This document shows positions 1 to 11,212 of a stretch of 64,000 nucleotides of DNA, piece by piece (position 1 is the first letter of the stretch; each line of letters begins with the position of its first letter). The DNA is taken from NCBI GenBank assembly GCA_026018925.1, contig JAKSZU010000026.1, forward strand, positions 12,577,127-12,641,126, written 5' to 3'. The position numbers and the translations under genes were made by a program. The notes beneath the pieces were generated by a model, which was not told where the DNA came from, ran no database searches, and was given only the letters and a program-made list of their open reading frames with translations. The DNA is from Tupaia tana. Its lineage: Eukaryota; Chordata; Mammalia; Scandentia; Tupaiidae.

Positions 1-39
1 TTAAATATTATTACTTTTAAAGTTTCTTCCTTTCATGTG

Positions 40-235
40 ATACAGAAGAGAGAGACAGGCACCCTCGACAGGGTCTCACTTGGCTGCGATTGTTCCCCTA
101 GTGTCCCAGCCAGCCAGGGTCACGGTGCACACACCTGCACTTGGAGTGTTCAGGTCGACCTGGCCTCCCATGCGGTTCCTAGATTGCACACCTGCGCCGC
201 CACAGCCGGGCTCAAAGCCTCTCTTTTTCTCACAG
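40..235 (-). repeat. Old 7SL/tRNA composite SINE
   Basis: The stretch GACAGGGTCTCACTTGG followed by a GTGTCCCAGCCAGCCAGGG block looks like a reverse-strand 7SL monomer, and the second half carries a decayed tRNA-like part. Related decayed copies occur at about 25355-25500, 25690-25865, 34445-34575, 49020-49190, 54254-54420, 54470-54650 and 57055-57250. All are too diverged to classify with confidence. Confidence 0.45.
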
Positions 236-712
236 TTTCACTTGCATTTTGCTTTTGTAGCCTGTCATGTAAATTTCTTCCTCCCAAGTTGATCTGATCT
301 CAGAAAGTGCTCCAGGTCCATCCTGGGGTGGCTTCCTCTGCCCTTAGCCTCCGTCTGTGCCCTGAGGGATGGACATCCCAGAGTGCAAGGCTGGAGCGAG
401 GTGAAAGATGGTGGTGAAGGGCACACTCGGTATTGTGAGGGGAGCTGGGAAGAGAGAAGGGGGAGCCCAACTTGTCTAGAGAGGAGGGTTGCAGTGAGGA
501 CCCAGCGAGGTCGTGAAGCTCATTTGGGGCCATGTTCTGAGGCTTGGGACCTCGAGGCCAATCTCAGGAGTTCTATCAGAGGCCTGCAAGGGTGTCCATG
601 CTGTGGGGATCCAGGAGCAGGAATGAGATTCCTGCCTGCAGAAAGCCTGCAGTCTAGTAGGAGAGACCATAGTGAAGTATGGGGTGCACACACAAAAAGG
701 GAGGATTCCAGG

Positions 713-1165
713 ACCAGCTGGTGGCATGGTGATTAAGGCAGCTGGATCCTACATGGCTGACTGCATGGTTCGAGGCCTGGACCTGGTGGCTTGAGAAACA
801 CGCCTGGTTGGGGCCAGCAGGTAGTGTGGTGGTTAAGGGCACTGGACTCCCACATGGCCGACCACAGTTCAAGTCCTGGACCTGGTGGCTTGCTTCCTCA
901 CTTTTTTCTCTTGCTTTGTCCCTTGCTGGTCAAATTAAAAATAAATAAAGTTAAATAAAATAATTCTTTTTAAAAAAGAAAGAAAGAAAAAAAAACAAGC
1001 CTGCCTTGTGTATGTGCATACCCAAAATACCTCAAGAGGAGAATGGAGGAGAAGGGATTGAGGTGTGGCCATCTCCTCCGTGGGGTGCTTTCTCATGTTC
1101 TTGCTCTCTGTGTCTTTCCAGTGATTATACTTGCCCTGCAGTAAATTAAAATAAATAAACAAGTA
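713..1165 (+). repeat. Long-type tRNA SINE interrupted by a short-type copy
   Basis: The head at 713-805 continues into its own tail (CCTCAAGAGGAGAATGGAGG...) only after about 990. Between them, 806-988 is a complete short-type SINE with its tail CTGGTCAAATTAAAAATAA and an A-rich end. The interrupted ends AAACACGCCTG and AAACAAGCCTG look like a decayed target-site duplication. Confidence 0.75.
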
Positions 1166-1537
1166 AAAATAAAAAGGAGGAGGTTCCAAAGGTGTCTGTG
1201 AGAAGGGTCGAGTTGGGAGCACACCCAGAGCCAGGCACTGCAAGCGTGTTGAGAGGGACTGAGCATGCGTTTGGCTGCCGGTCCGAGTTGCTGGAAGCAA
1301 GGGGTGAAAAGAAGGGGAGGCGAGTGATGATGGGGAGAGGCTCTGGGAAGAAGAGTCGACAGGACTCCACCGCTGGGAGAGGGCCTGAGTGGTTGGGGGT
1401 CCTTTAGGAAGGAGAACCAGGAAGTCGGGCGAGGGAGAGCTAGTTTAGGAAAGGACCCCATCTGCCCAAGGAAAGGGAAGCACTGGCCTGTTCCGTGGTC
1501 GTCTTTGGCTGTGCTCATTAATTGGAACTTAGCTAGC

Positions 1538-2995
1538 GGGGGCCCAGTGCTGGCGTGGTGGTCACGCAGTGCTCTCCATGGCTGACCCACGTAGGTTCTA
1601 GGTTCGCACCTGGAGACTCCTGAAAACACCAGGTGCACATATGTGTCCACAATCTGGGGCTGGCTGAAGCCGAGGGTGGATCGTGGTGTGGGGGCCCTGT
1701 GGGGGTACTGTCTCTGTCGGTCTGTCTCTCTCTGTCTCTCTCTCTTGCTCATGGAAGAAATAGATAGGTCCTGCCTCCGCGGAACACCCTGTAGCGGGCT
1801 GACTTGTACTGGAAGCCACGTGGCTGGCTGTGGATTCAGATCCCAGGTCGATCTGAAAACATGCCAGGGAGATGTGTGCACCCATAACCCCGATGGGCTT
1901 GAGAGGTGGGGAGGGGGAGCTTAGCCCAGCAATTCTCTGGCACATGCATGTGCATCGCTGTCCCTCATGAATTAAAAAATAAATTGTAGAAAGAAAGAAA
2001 CTTTTTTTTTAAAAAAAAAGAACTTGACTAGCCCAGAGTGGCTAACTAGTGCTATGACCTTCACAAACATCACGAGAAGACTACAGCTCATCCCAGGAAC
2101 AGGCAAACTTTTGAACTTCTTGTTCGGGTCTCTGTGGGGCAGATGACTCACCGCTGAGCCCCTCCTAACCTCTGTTGGCTATTAGCAGGGATGAGAGGCC
2201 CAGGGAGGAGCCCTGCTCTGCAACAAACCGACTTGCCTGGAAGAGCTGGGGTTGCACATGAAATGGATGGGAGCAGATTTGCAACAGCTGAGAGCACGTC
2301 CAGGAAACACATGTCCCAGTTTTGAGGCTGTCAGTCGTTTTGTATGTGAAACTGTGTCTTCCCCGTGGGAGGAACTGTGGGATGGTGCCTGCGGTGGGTG
2401 GGGCCCTAAACTTGACCTTCAAAGGTTCAGAGTGTGGCCGGCTCTGTGGTAGTTAGGGCAGCCAGATTCCACGTGGGTGACAGCGTAGTTCAAGTCCCAG
2501 GCCCGGCAGCTCGAGGTGTGTGCATGTGTGAGGGAGAGGTGGAGAAGGGATGGCCGTGTAACCATGCCCCATAGGGGGCGCTTTCTCCTCTCCCTCTAGC
2601 GTCTCTCTGCAAGTGCACCTACCCTCTGACCAAAAAAAAAAAAAAAAAAATGGGTTCAGAGTTCAAAGTCAGTGACCCAAAGACAGGGATGAAATCTGAC
2701 CCACGAAGTGCGTCTGAGGTGTCCAGGACCTCTGGGGAGGGAGGGCCTGCTGATTCTGGACTAGAGAGATGAGTTCTTTGCGGTATAAAAGAGACTACCG
2801 GGGCCAGCAGGTGGTGTGGTAGTTGGGGACGCTGGGCTCTCACATGGCCGACCGTGGTTCAAGTCATGGACCTGGTGGCTTGCTTTCTCACTTCATCTCT
2901 TTCTCTCATTCTGTCCCTCTCTGGTCAAATGAAAATAAATGAATAAATAAATAAATAAGGTTAAATAAAATAATTTTTTAAAAAAAGAAAGAGAG
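1538..2995 (+). repeat. Cluster of forward tRNA SINEs
   Basis: Decayed long-type copies lie at about 1538-1765, 1785-1990 and 2433-2650, the last ending in a 19-base A run. A short-type copy occupies about 2800-2995. All have the same tRNA-like head, with GTGGTTCAAGTC-type B box in the better ones. Confidence 0.65.
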
Positions 2996-4705
2996 AGAGA
3001 GACTGCCACTCTGCCAGCCCAGGCTCACCCACGGAGGTGTTCAGGGGGAACGGGGCGGCCTCTGCCTCCTCTCAGCTGCTGTTGCTTAACCCGCCAGAGG
3101 GATCAGACAATCGGTGGGCCCTGCGTGAGTCCCTGTGCAGGTGGGGCCTGGCACCGTGGGGCCTCTGCCCGGGGCTCAGGGTGACCTCTGGAGTTGCCTT
3201 TCAGCCTTTATTCTCTCGAGTCTCCGGTTACCTGTGTCCTGTGACCTTGGGCACAGGTCTGGCAACCAATAACGAAAGCCAACCTGTCTGCACACAAGTG
3301 GTGTCAACCCCTGTGAGGCGGGGCTCCTCGGCAGACAGGAAGCCACCCACCCTCCTGCACAGGAAGCCCGGGAAGAGCCGCCTTCTCCCAGTGACCCCCC
3401 CCCCCCCCCCGCCCGCCCCGTGGCAGGCTGGAACACTCGGGCCTTCCCCCGGTTTCCCGTGTGTCACCCCTGGCTCACGCTTCCTTCAGGGCTCAGAAAT
3501 GGCAGTTCCTGGTGAGTGAGGCATGAGTCAGCGAAGGAGAACGGGTGGCTGAGTCTTCGTAACCTCCAGGCATGGTTATTAAATATTGAAATGACACTCC
3601 GATATCGATCCTCCCTCACCCAGCCCCTTGAGGGGAGCAGTTCCTGTCTGGGAGTCAGATAATAGCAGTTGGCTGGCCTAGACAAACTCAGGAGAGCCCG
3701 GAGGTGCTCCGTGAGTCCGCCCCTGATCGTACCCTGGCCTCCTCAGAGCTCGCTACCAAGCACAGGGACAAACCTGCTTCTGTCCATCCTGCTGGTAGAG
3801 GAGAGGTTCTGTGCTGATGGGCACCCAGCAGGATGGCTGGCTGTTTTCTCAGCCCACAATTCCTTCCCGCCCTCCGTCCTTCCTCCCTCTCAGTCCTCCT
3901 GTCCTACCTGCTGGGGATACGGCATTGAGCAAGACAGAGAGGGCCCCTGCCCCCTGCTGCCTGGAGAGGAGACAGCTGACAGCAGCCCACATGGGCAGGG
4001 AAGGTCCCTTCCGGAGATGGAGCTCCTAGTCGGTGGCGCTCCCTGCTGGGTGGGGGCAGAGCGGATCTGGACTAACCCAGGACTGGACCTCTCTTTCCTC
4101 CAGGAGGAGGTTATCAGGATAAATATACCCACTCCCCATTCCTGGGGAGTTACTCACCGAGCCCAAGCTCCCCGCTGCGGATTAGATTACCTCGCTCTCA
4201 CTGCTCACGTGCTCTGGCGGGAGGGGTAGGGGCCTGGGGCCAGGGTAGGGGAGAGACCCACCCTGCTCTCCTTCCTAAGCTGGAAATCTCACCAGAGGGG
4301 CCGAGAAGAGACCATCCCCAAGCCGGTCCCGCTGTTTACATAGTGCCCTCCCTGGGACGCGCTGAGCCTGGCTCACTGCGTTTGTCACCGAACTCAGGCA
4401 GCTGGAAGGAGGCCGGGCAGCGTCTGGGACACTGAAGCCACCAAGGCTGCCCAGGTGCTCCATAGGGGGCTGAAACCTGCCATGGCCCGGCAGGAGAGAC
4501 AGGCCTGGGTTTCAGACTTAGTGGCAGGGACGGGCAGCTGGGAGGCTCCTGGGAAGGCCCTCCTGCTGTGTCGGTGCTTCCAGGGCTGGGCTTGTCGCAC
4601 CTCCCTCCTGCCAGTCAGCTCTGGAGGAAGCTGTGCCAGCCCCGCCCTGGGGCGATGGAGGCTCAGTGACACTGGTCTGCAGAGAGAAGGTGGGTGGTGT
4701 GCCTG

Positions 4706-6138
4706 GAGCCAGGCTGGTGCAGTGGTGCGGGGGTAAAATGCGCTGCCCACCCAACGGGAAGCTTCTGGGTTCACGTTTAGAGATCTCCGAGAACACAGGG
4801 CCCACGTGTGCCCATGATCCCTAGCTAAGTGGAAGTCAGGGATGGGTCGTGGCATCAAGACCCTCTGTCAGGGGCGCTGGGTGCTGTTTCTCTCATTCAT
4901 TCATAGAAGAAATAAATTTTAAAAATTTGAAAGGGGTTGGCAGGTGGTATGGTGGTTAAGGTGCTGAATTCCCACATGGCTGACCGTGGTTCGAGTCCAG
5001 ACCTGATGGCCTGCTTTTTCATTTTCCCTTTCTCTCTCTGTCTGGTCAAGATTAAATAATAATAATAATAAAATATTTTTTAAAAAAGGGACCAGCCCAT
5101 GGCTTGGTGGTTACATGATTTGAATCCCACATGGCTGACCCCGCAATTTGAGTTCTGGACCCAGTGGCTTGAGAAACACACTGGGTGCTTGTGCGTATGT
5201 GCTGAAGATCCCCAAAGGAGGGAGGGAGAGAAGGGAGGACATTGTGGCTGTTCCCCATGGGAGGTACTTTCTCACTCTCTGGCTCTCTGGAGCATATGTG
5301 CCCTGTGGCAAATTTTTTTTAAAAAAAGGAAATATCGGGCCGGCAAGTGGCATGGTGGTTAAAGGTGCTGGACTCCCACATGGCCAACTGTGGTTCAAGT
5401 CCTGGACCTGGTAGCTTCCTTTCTCACTTTCCCTCTCTCTGTCTGTCTGTCTCTCTGATCAAATTGGAAAATAATAACAATAATAAATAAAGTTAAAATA
5501 AAAAATATTTCTTTAAGAAAAAGAAATGCCTTGCTTCCCATGGGCTTCTCCCAGGCCAGGCCTCAAAAATACAAAGCATGAGGACCAGCAGTTAGCGTAA
5601 TGGCTATGTCGCTGGACTCCCATGTAGTCGACCGCGGTTCGCGTCCCGGACTCTGTGGCTTAAAACTCATGCCAGGCACATGTGCGTGCGTGCCCAAGAT
5701 CCCGAGGGAGAACGGAGGAGAAAGGTTTGTGGTGTGGCCATCCGCCCCCCCGGGGGGTGGTGATTTCTCATTTCCTGTCTTTCTGTCTCTCTCTGTCTGT
5801 CTGGCAAGCGCACGCGCCCTATAGCAAAAACCTCTCAAAAAAAAAAAAAAAAAAAAAACATGTAGGGGCCAGCAGGTGGCATGATGGTTAAGGCTCTGGA
5901 CTCCCACATGGCCAACTGTGGTTCGAGTCCTGGACCCAGCGGCTTGAGAATCACACCGGGCACATGTGCATGTGTGCCCAGAATCCCAAGAGGAGAATAG
6001 AGGAGAAGGCATTGTGACGTGGCCATCCCCCCCCCCCCGGGGGGGGGGTGATTTCTCACTTTCTCTCTCTCTCTGTCTCTGTCTGCCTCCAGCAAGGGCA
6101 GGCACCTTATGGCAAAAACCTTAACAAAACAAAACAAA
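4706..6138 (+). repeat. Head-to-tail array of six tRNA SINEs
   Basis: Copies at about 4706-4925 (long), 4936-5085 (short), 5089-5327 (long), 5337-5525 (short), 5582-5862 (long, young) and 5866-6138 (long) lie one after another on the same strand, most separated by only a few bases of A-rich tail. The fifth has the youngest sequence, with CGCGGTTCGCGTCC in its B-box region. Confidence 0.8.
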
Positions 6139-8639
6139 CCCAAGGCCTGTGGAGTTGGGGCCTGGTGGACCAGACCTCTTCCAGTTCCACCTGCGGCTGC
6201 TGGATCAAAGAATCTAAAGTGGAAGGGCGGGCATGGTGGCGGGAGGCCCAGGCATTGGGCAGCCTGGAAACTCCAGGAAGGGCTGAGAAGGCAGGGTCGG
6301 TGCCCACATTTACCTGTCCCAGCCTGTGGGTTTGGAGCTGGAGGCCTAGGGGGCAGAATCTTCTCAGGGCTTTGTTTTCTGCCAGAATGGCCCCATTCCT
6401 TGGCCCAGGACTCCGGTTTGTAGCATCCTTTGCCCTCAGGGTGGGGATAGGGTGGGGGCTGCTTTCTGGACTTCCCTCCCCTCCTCCCCCCAGGCTCCAC
6501 CCCTCTCTAGAGGGAGCTCCTGTCTCTTAGCGACTCCCCCCCCCCCACACACACACACACTGCACTGTCTTAGAAGCTAGGTGAGCGCTTGGTGTCTGCT
6601 TCCTCCGTCAGTCTCGTGAGTAACATGGTGGAATCCCCATTGGGTGGTGGGTGGGCAAGGAAGCTGAGGCATAAGAGCAGCCTGTCAAGGGACTGGCCAC
6701 TGAGCAGGGTGTGCGAGGGCAAGTCGTAATGTCCAGCATCCTGAGAGGAGAGAACGCAAAGATGCCGGGTCCTCCACCCCCCACACGCTGGAGTCGTCCT
6801 GGATGGGCCTTTATCTCATCTCCCTTGGCGCCGGTCCAGCTCCAGGCCTGTCTTGACAGTCTTTATCTCTAAGCTGGGGGAGGGAGGTGTTGGAGGGGAG
6901 GAAGGAGCCAGGCTTGTGAAAGAGCACTGACCTGTCTCCGTGCTCCATGGAGTGGGGCTGGGTTCCCTGAGTTCTGCGTAACTGAACTGTTGTGCCACGT
7001 GTCAGTGGTCAGCTTAGCCCCCCAGAGTTCCAGGTGGCTATCCCCCTCAGCTGAGGACCACAAGGACCCCAGCCCCAGCTCTGTGCCCCTGGGCTTTTCT
7101 GAGAATGTGAGGGGCACCATCAGCCTTTGCCCTGGAATGCAGGCAGACCGGCCCCTCTGTCCCTTCCCTCTGGGGCACTGCTGGGTGTGCATCTTAACCC
7201 CTTCGGACCTGCAGTTCAGAGGTTCAGAAGCTCTCACCCCCATGCTGTCAGTCACTGGAACCTGGAGAGTCCATGCGTGGTGCCCATAGCCACCTACTTT
7301 GCCCTGGTCGGGCTCCTGACCTCAAGCCGCTGCTGCCCTGAGATTTTGCTTAGTCCAGGCACAGCTGGTGGGGCTGAAGACAGGTGTCATGGCATTGCAT
7401 TTGCAGAGAGGGGACTGGAAGTGAAGGTGTGTGTCCCTCAGGGACGCTGGGGTCCTGCAGGCTGCGTGTCACTGCTGGTTGGCACCTCCTGATGATAGTG
7501 TGTTCTAGACAAGGGCTGGGTGCCCAGACCATCCTGCCCTCCTCCTCATAGCCTGCTCCTTTAGACCAGCTGAGTTCTCTCGGGATTGAAACTCCACCGC
7601 GCCCATGGTCAGAGGCTCCCGGTCTTCCCCGCAAGAAAACTGTGTGGTGGTACAAGGTTACCTTTGGTTACTCCCAGTGGCAGGAAATGACAGGTCAATG
7701 GCGCCCTCTGGTGGGATCGGCGCATGGTCTGCACCCCTTCCTCTCCAGGGTGTAGGTCCACACCATGGCCTTTGCCCCTGGCGGGTGGGGGACTTTGCTC
7801 CCAGCGTGCAGGCAGGCTGTAGACAGCCTTCCCCACCCTCACACATACCCCTTGCATGATCTCAGTGAAGCCAGCTTTCCAAACTCTTCTGTGGGTGCAC
7901 GTGCCAGGGCTAGGGTCAGCCTGGAGAGGCAGAAAGTCTGCAGAGCCCAGAGTGGTTTTCTCCAAAAACAGGATGGGAAGCCCCATGGGAGAGCTTCCTC
8001 CTGCAGGATGACTTGGGTCAGGAGGATCTCAGGTCTGGACTCAGAGACTTGGAGGACCAATGCTCAGGGTTCAAAGCCTTTCTTTACTTGAATGAGGGCC
8101 CCTGGCCGCTTCCGGGGCGGTAGGAATCTGGTCCCAGTCTTCCCAGCACCTGAGCTTCCAGGCTGTGCCCTTTTCTCTGAAGGAGGAAGGTGGCACCTTT
8201 CTCGGGGTATATAGGTAGAAATGAGGCTCTGAGCCTGCCCCCAGAAAACTGGGGAACCCACCAGCATGAAGGTCTGCCTGCTGGGGACTCTTCTGCAGCA
8301 TCAGCTCTGTTTATTCAAACCAGGGGAGGAGTTTGCTGAGCTTACGAGCAGACTTTGGCCCTTAACCATTTTGCAGCCTCGGAGACATGCTTGCACTCTC
8401 AGGAATCCCAGTCTCCTCCTTGGCTGCCGCCTCTATTCCTGGCTCTCCTCCGCGAGTTTGCGGGGGTCTTGGGCAACAGAGACATGAAAGTCTGTCCAAA
8501 TCCACTCAGCAGGGCTAAGAGGAAGAAGCCACCCACACCAGAGACCCCATAGCTCGCAAATGAACTTGCTGGGCTTCCTCTCTCTCACTCAGACAGACAG
8601 AAGTTTGGAGAAAACTGGAAAATATGCTTTCTGACACCT

Positions 8640-8667
8640 TCACGTGCTATTCTTTCTTTCTTTTTTC

Positions 8668-8728
<61 letters not shown>

Positions 8729-8860
8729 AGAGGTTTTTGCTATAGGGCACGTGCACTCGCCAGAAAGACAGAGAGAGGCATAAAGCGAGAAATCATTCCC
8801 CAGAGGGATGGGCACACCGCTTTCCCTTCTCCATCCTGCTTTCGGGATCTTGGGCTCGCG

Positions 8861-8895
<35 letters not shown>

Positions 8896-9287
8896 CCAGC
8901 ATGAGTTTAAGCCACCAGGTGCGGGACTTGAACTGCCGTCAGCTACATGGGAGTCCAGCGACATAGCCATTATGCCATCTGCTGGTCCCTTCACATGCTA
9001 TACTTTGAATGTTATGTTATTACTTTACTGTCTCTCTTATGCTAGAGGCCGTGAGAAAGAGAGGAACGGGGAGTAGAGGGGAAGGGAGAGAGAAGCACCC
9101 TTTGAAGAGGCCTGGTTGTGCCAAAATTCACTTTCCTCCAACTTTCCATCCCGTCAGGATCCTGGGTGCATGTACACTGGGTGCACTTTTCAAGCCTAGT
9201 AGGCTGGGTCTCGAACCCTGGTCAGGCCACATGGCATCCAGCTTCTTCTCTACAGCCCTTAAACACTGTGCTACAGGGCCGGCCCTT
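8640..9287 (-). repeat. Two reverse tRNA SINEs, one with a CA microsatellite
   Basis: 8640-8990 is a long-type copy with a T run of about 45 bases (its A tail), the signature GGTTTTTGCTATAGGGCACG and, inside it, a CA repeat at 8864-8893. 9013-9287 is a much older copy ending GCTACAGGGCCGGCCC. Confidence 0.8.
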
Positions 9288-10791
9288 TCTTTTGTCTTCA
9301 AGGTTGCCCTTTTCATGTTTTGTCTTCCATTGAGTATTCAGAGCTGAGAGACCTGGGTTCAGAGCCCAGCATTGTCACTTCAGCCAGCTCTGGCAGCACG
9401 GGCTTGTGACCGTGTCTGGACCTCCGCTTTACCCTCTGTCACTGTGAAGAGGAAGGCCGAGGATGCCGGGAAGCCCTGGCCCCTAGCAGACACTCAGGGA
9501 CGGCAGCTGCTCCTGCTGTCTCTACCAGGTTGCCCTTCTTGTTGGGGGGCCTCCGGGCTTTGTCAGCTGGCTGTGCCCGTGATGGACAAGGAGGGACTGG
9601 GCCCAGAGGAAGCAGGGAGGCTATGTGAAGCCGAGGCAGCAGGTGTGGCCCTGGAGGGACCATTGGGGATTGGCTCCGGACACTGGTTCCTTTTCTGTGG
9701 TTACCTAGACACATACCAGCTCCTAGTTCCGGGTGGCTAGAAAGGAAGCCGGGCCTGCTCCATAGGGCCCCGGGGTAGAGACTGACCGTCCTCTGAAGTC
9801 AGGAGACGGGGACCTGGGGCTTCCCCTCTGACCATCCGGCAGGGGCCTGGGGTAGGTGTGGCTGGCCTTGGGGCAGCTGGGAGAGGGTGTGGCCCGTACC
9901 TGGACAGGGGCCTAGCCCTGCTCCAATGCTGGGGACGGCAAGAAGGAAGGGCCAGGCTGCCCGCCTACACGGCTCGGGTCCCCCACATTCAGGAAGTTGA
10001 ACCCTTTTAACGCGGCCTCTTGCAGTCACTGCAGCCTCCCGCAGGCCGGGTTTGGGGGTTTGTGGCTTCTGAGGAGTCAGTCGTGTCGTTCACTGGCTGT
10101 GAGAGACAGGGCAAGTCCCTCCACCTCTCCAAGCCCACCTTCCTCATCCTGAAAGGGAGGACCAGAATTCCAAATGGAGACCAGCGTGCCCCTGAAACTC
10201 GTGAACGGCCGGGTGGCAGCCTTGGCCCTGTGGGTGGTTATCCCGAGGGCTGGGATCCAGCACCGCCTGACCCCCGGCAGGTCCCCAGGGCGCTGCCAGA
10301 GAGCGCGGCAGGAATGAGGTGTGGCACCTGGGGCCAGGCTGTCTGGGCTGCTGGGCAGTCGAGGGTCCCAGGAGGGTGAGGTATGGGGGGGCGTGGCCAG
10401 CAGTCCTACCCCAGGCCCGATGGCGGCAGGGCGCCAGGGTAATGGAAGCTCGCACTCAAGGGCCGACTGGGCTCCCTGGCTGCTGTTGAGAGCAGAGTGG
10501 GGGGGCCCCAGAGCTGCCGGGGCCGGGCTGCTTGCCAGGCCTCCACAGAAACAGCCAACAGAGCAATTCTGCCCCCACATGCCCGGGGAGGGGGGAACCC
10601 GTGCCCCAGCCTCATTCCAGCCCTTACCTCCCCTCGCGCCTCTCCCCAGAGCATGGAGTCCCAAGAGGTGCTTGGAGCTCGGGGCTCTGCTTCGTGGTCA
10701 GCAGGGCAGGTACCACCTCGGGAGCCCCCTCCAGTCTGGGGACTGAGAAAGCCTGAGCTCTTGGAAGTTAAGTGAGGGCCTGGCACCGTCT

Positions 10792-10848
10792 GGGCCCCTC
10801 CCTGTGACGTGGGGCCCCTCCCTGCGACGTGGGGCCCCTCCCTGCAAG
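10792..10848. repeat. Threefold 20-base tandem repeat in PXN intron 1
   Basis: The block GGGCCCCTCCCTG recurs at 20-base spacing three times, separated by TGACGT/CGACGT. It is almost exact. The ACGT-containing spacers resemble part of a CRE, but no function can be claimed. Confidence 0.85.
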
Positions 10849-11212
10849 TCAGAGTCAGAGGCTGAGCTCCAGGCAGGCATTTCTCACTCCCAGCCGGCCA
10901 GCCGCACGGGCGTGTGAGGAGGGACTGCAGAGCCAGGTGCCCGGCTCCGGAGGTCGGCGGGGCCCAGGGGGCAGCCCCAGGAGCGAGCCTCTGGGCACCT
11001 TCCTCTCGGGCCGTGGGGACGGGTTAGTGTAGGGAGCTGGGTCTTGGCCAGGCTGGTCTGGGCCAGGAGCTTCCCGTCCTGAGGCTGGTGATTTCTCCCA
11101 TGGGTGGGGCAGGTGCTCAGAGGCATTAACTCTTCAGGTGCAGCAGGGAGGCACTGCCGCGGAGGGTTCCCCGGGTGCCGGAGCCTCACCGTCTCCCACC
11201 TTCTCATTGCAG

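Larger units (their letters stand above)
1..11212 (+). other. PXN: PXN intron 1 (3' part)
   Basis: No start exon (a start codon followed by DDL) was found, so the whole stretch is read as the 3' part of intron 1. It is a mixture of SINEs (listed separately) and GC-rich unique DNA. The longest repeat-poor stretches are about 3000-4700, 6140-8640 and 9740-11200. Short MIR-like remnants appear around 6600-6720 (reverse), 9330-9460 and 10070-10160. Open frames of 100-190 codons here are chance or repeat-derived; none has a recognisable product or consistent splice signals. Enhancers are possible but cannot be called by eye. Confidence 0.75.

Noticed and set aside
1093..1881. 262-codon open frame on the minus strand
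   Set aside because: It runs through decayed SINEs, simple sequence and unrelated intron DNA, has no recognisable domain and conflicts with the repeat structure.
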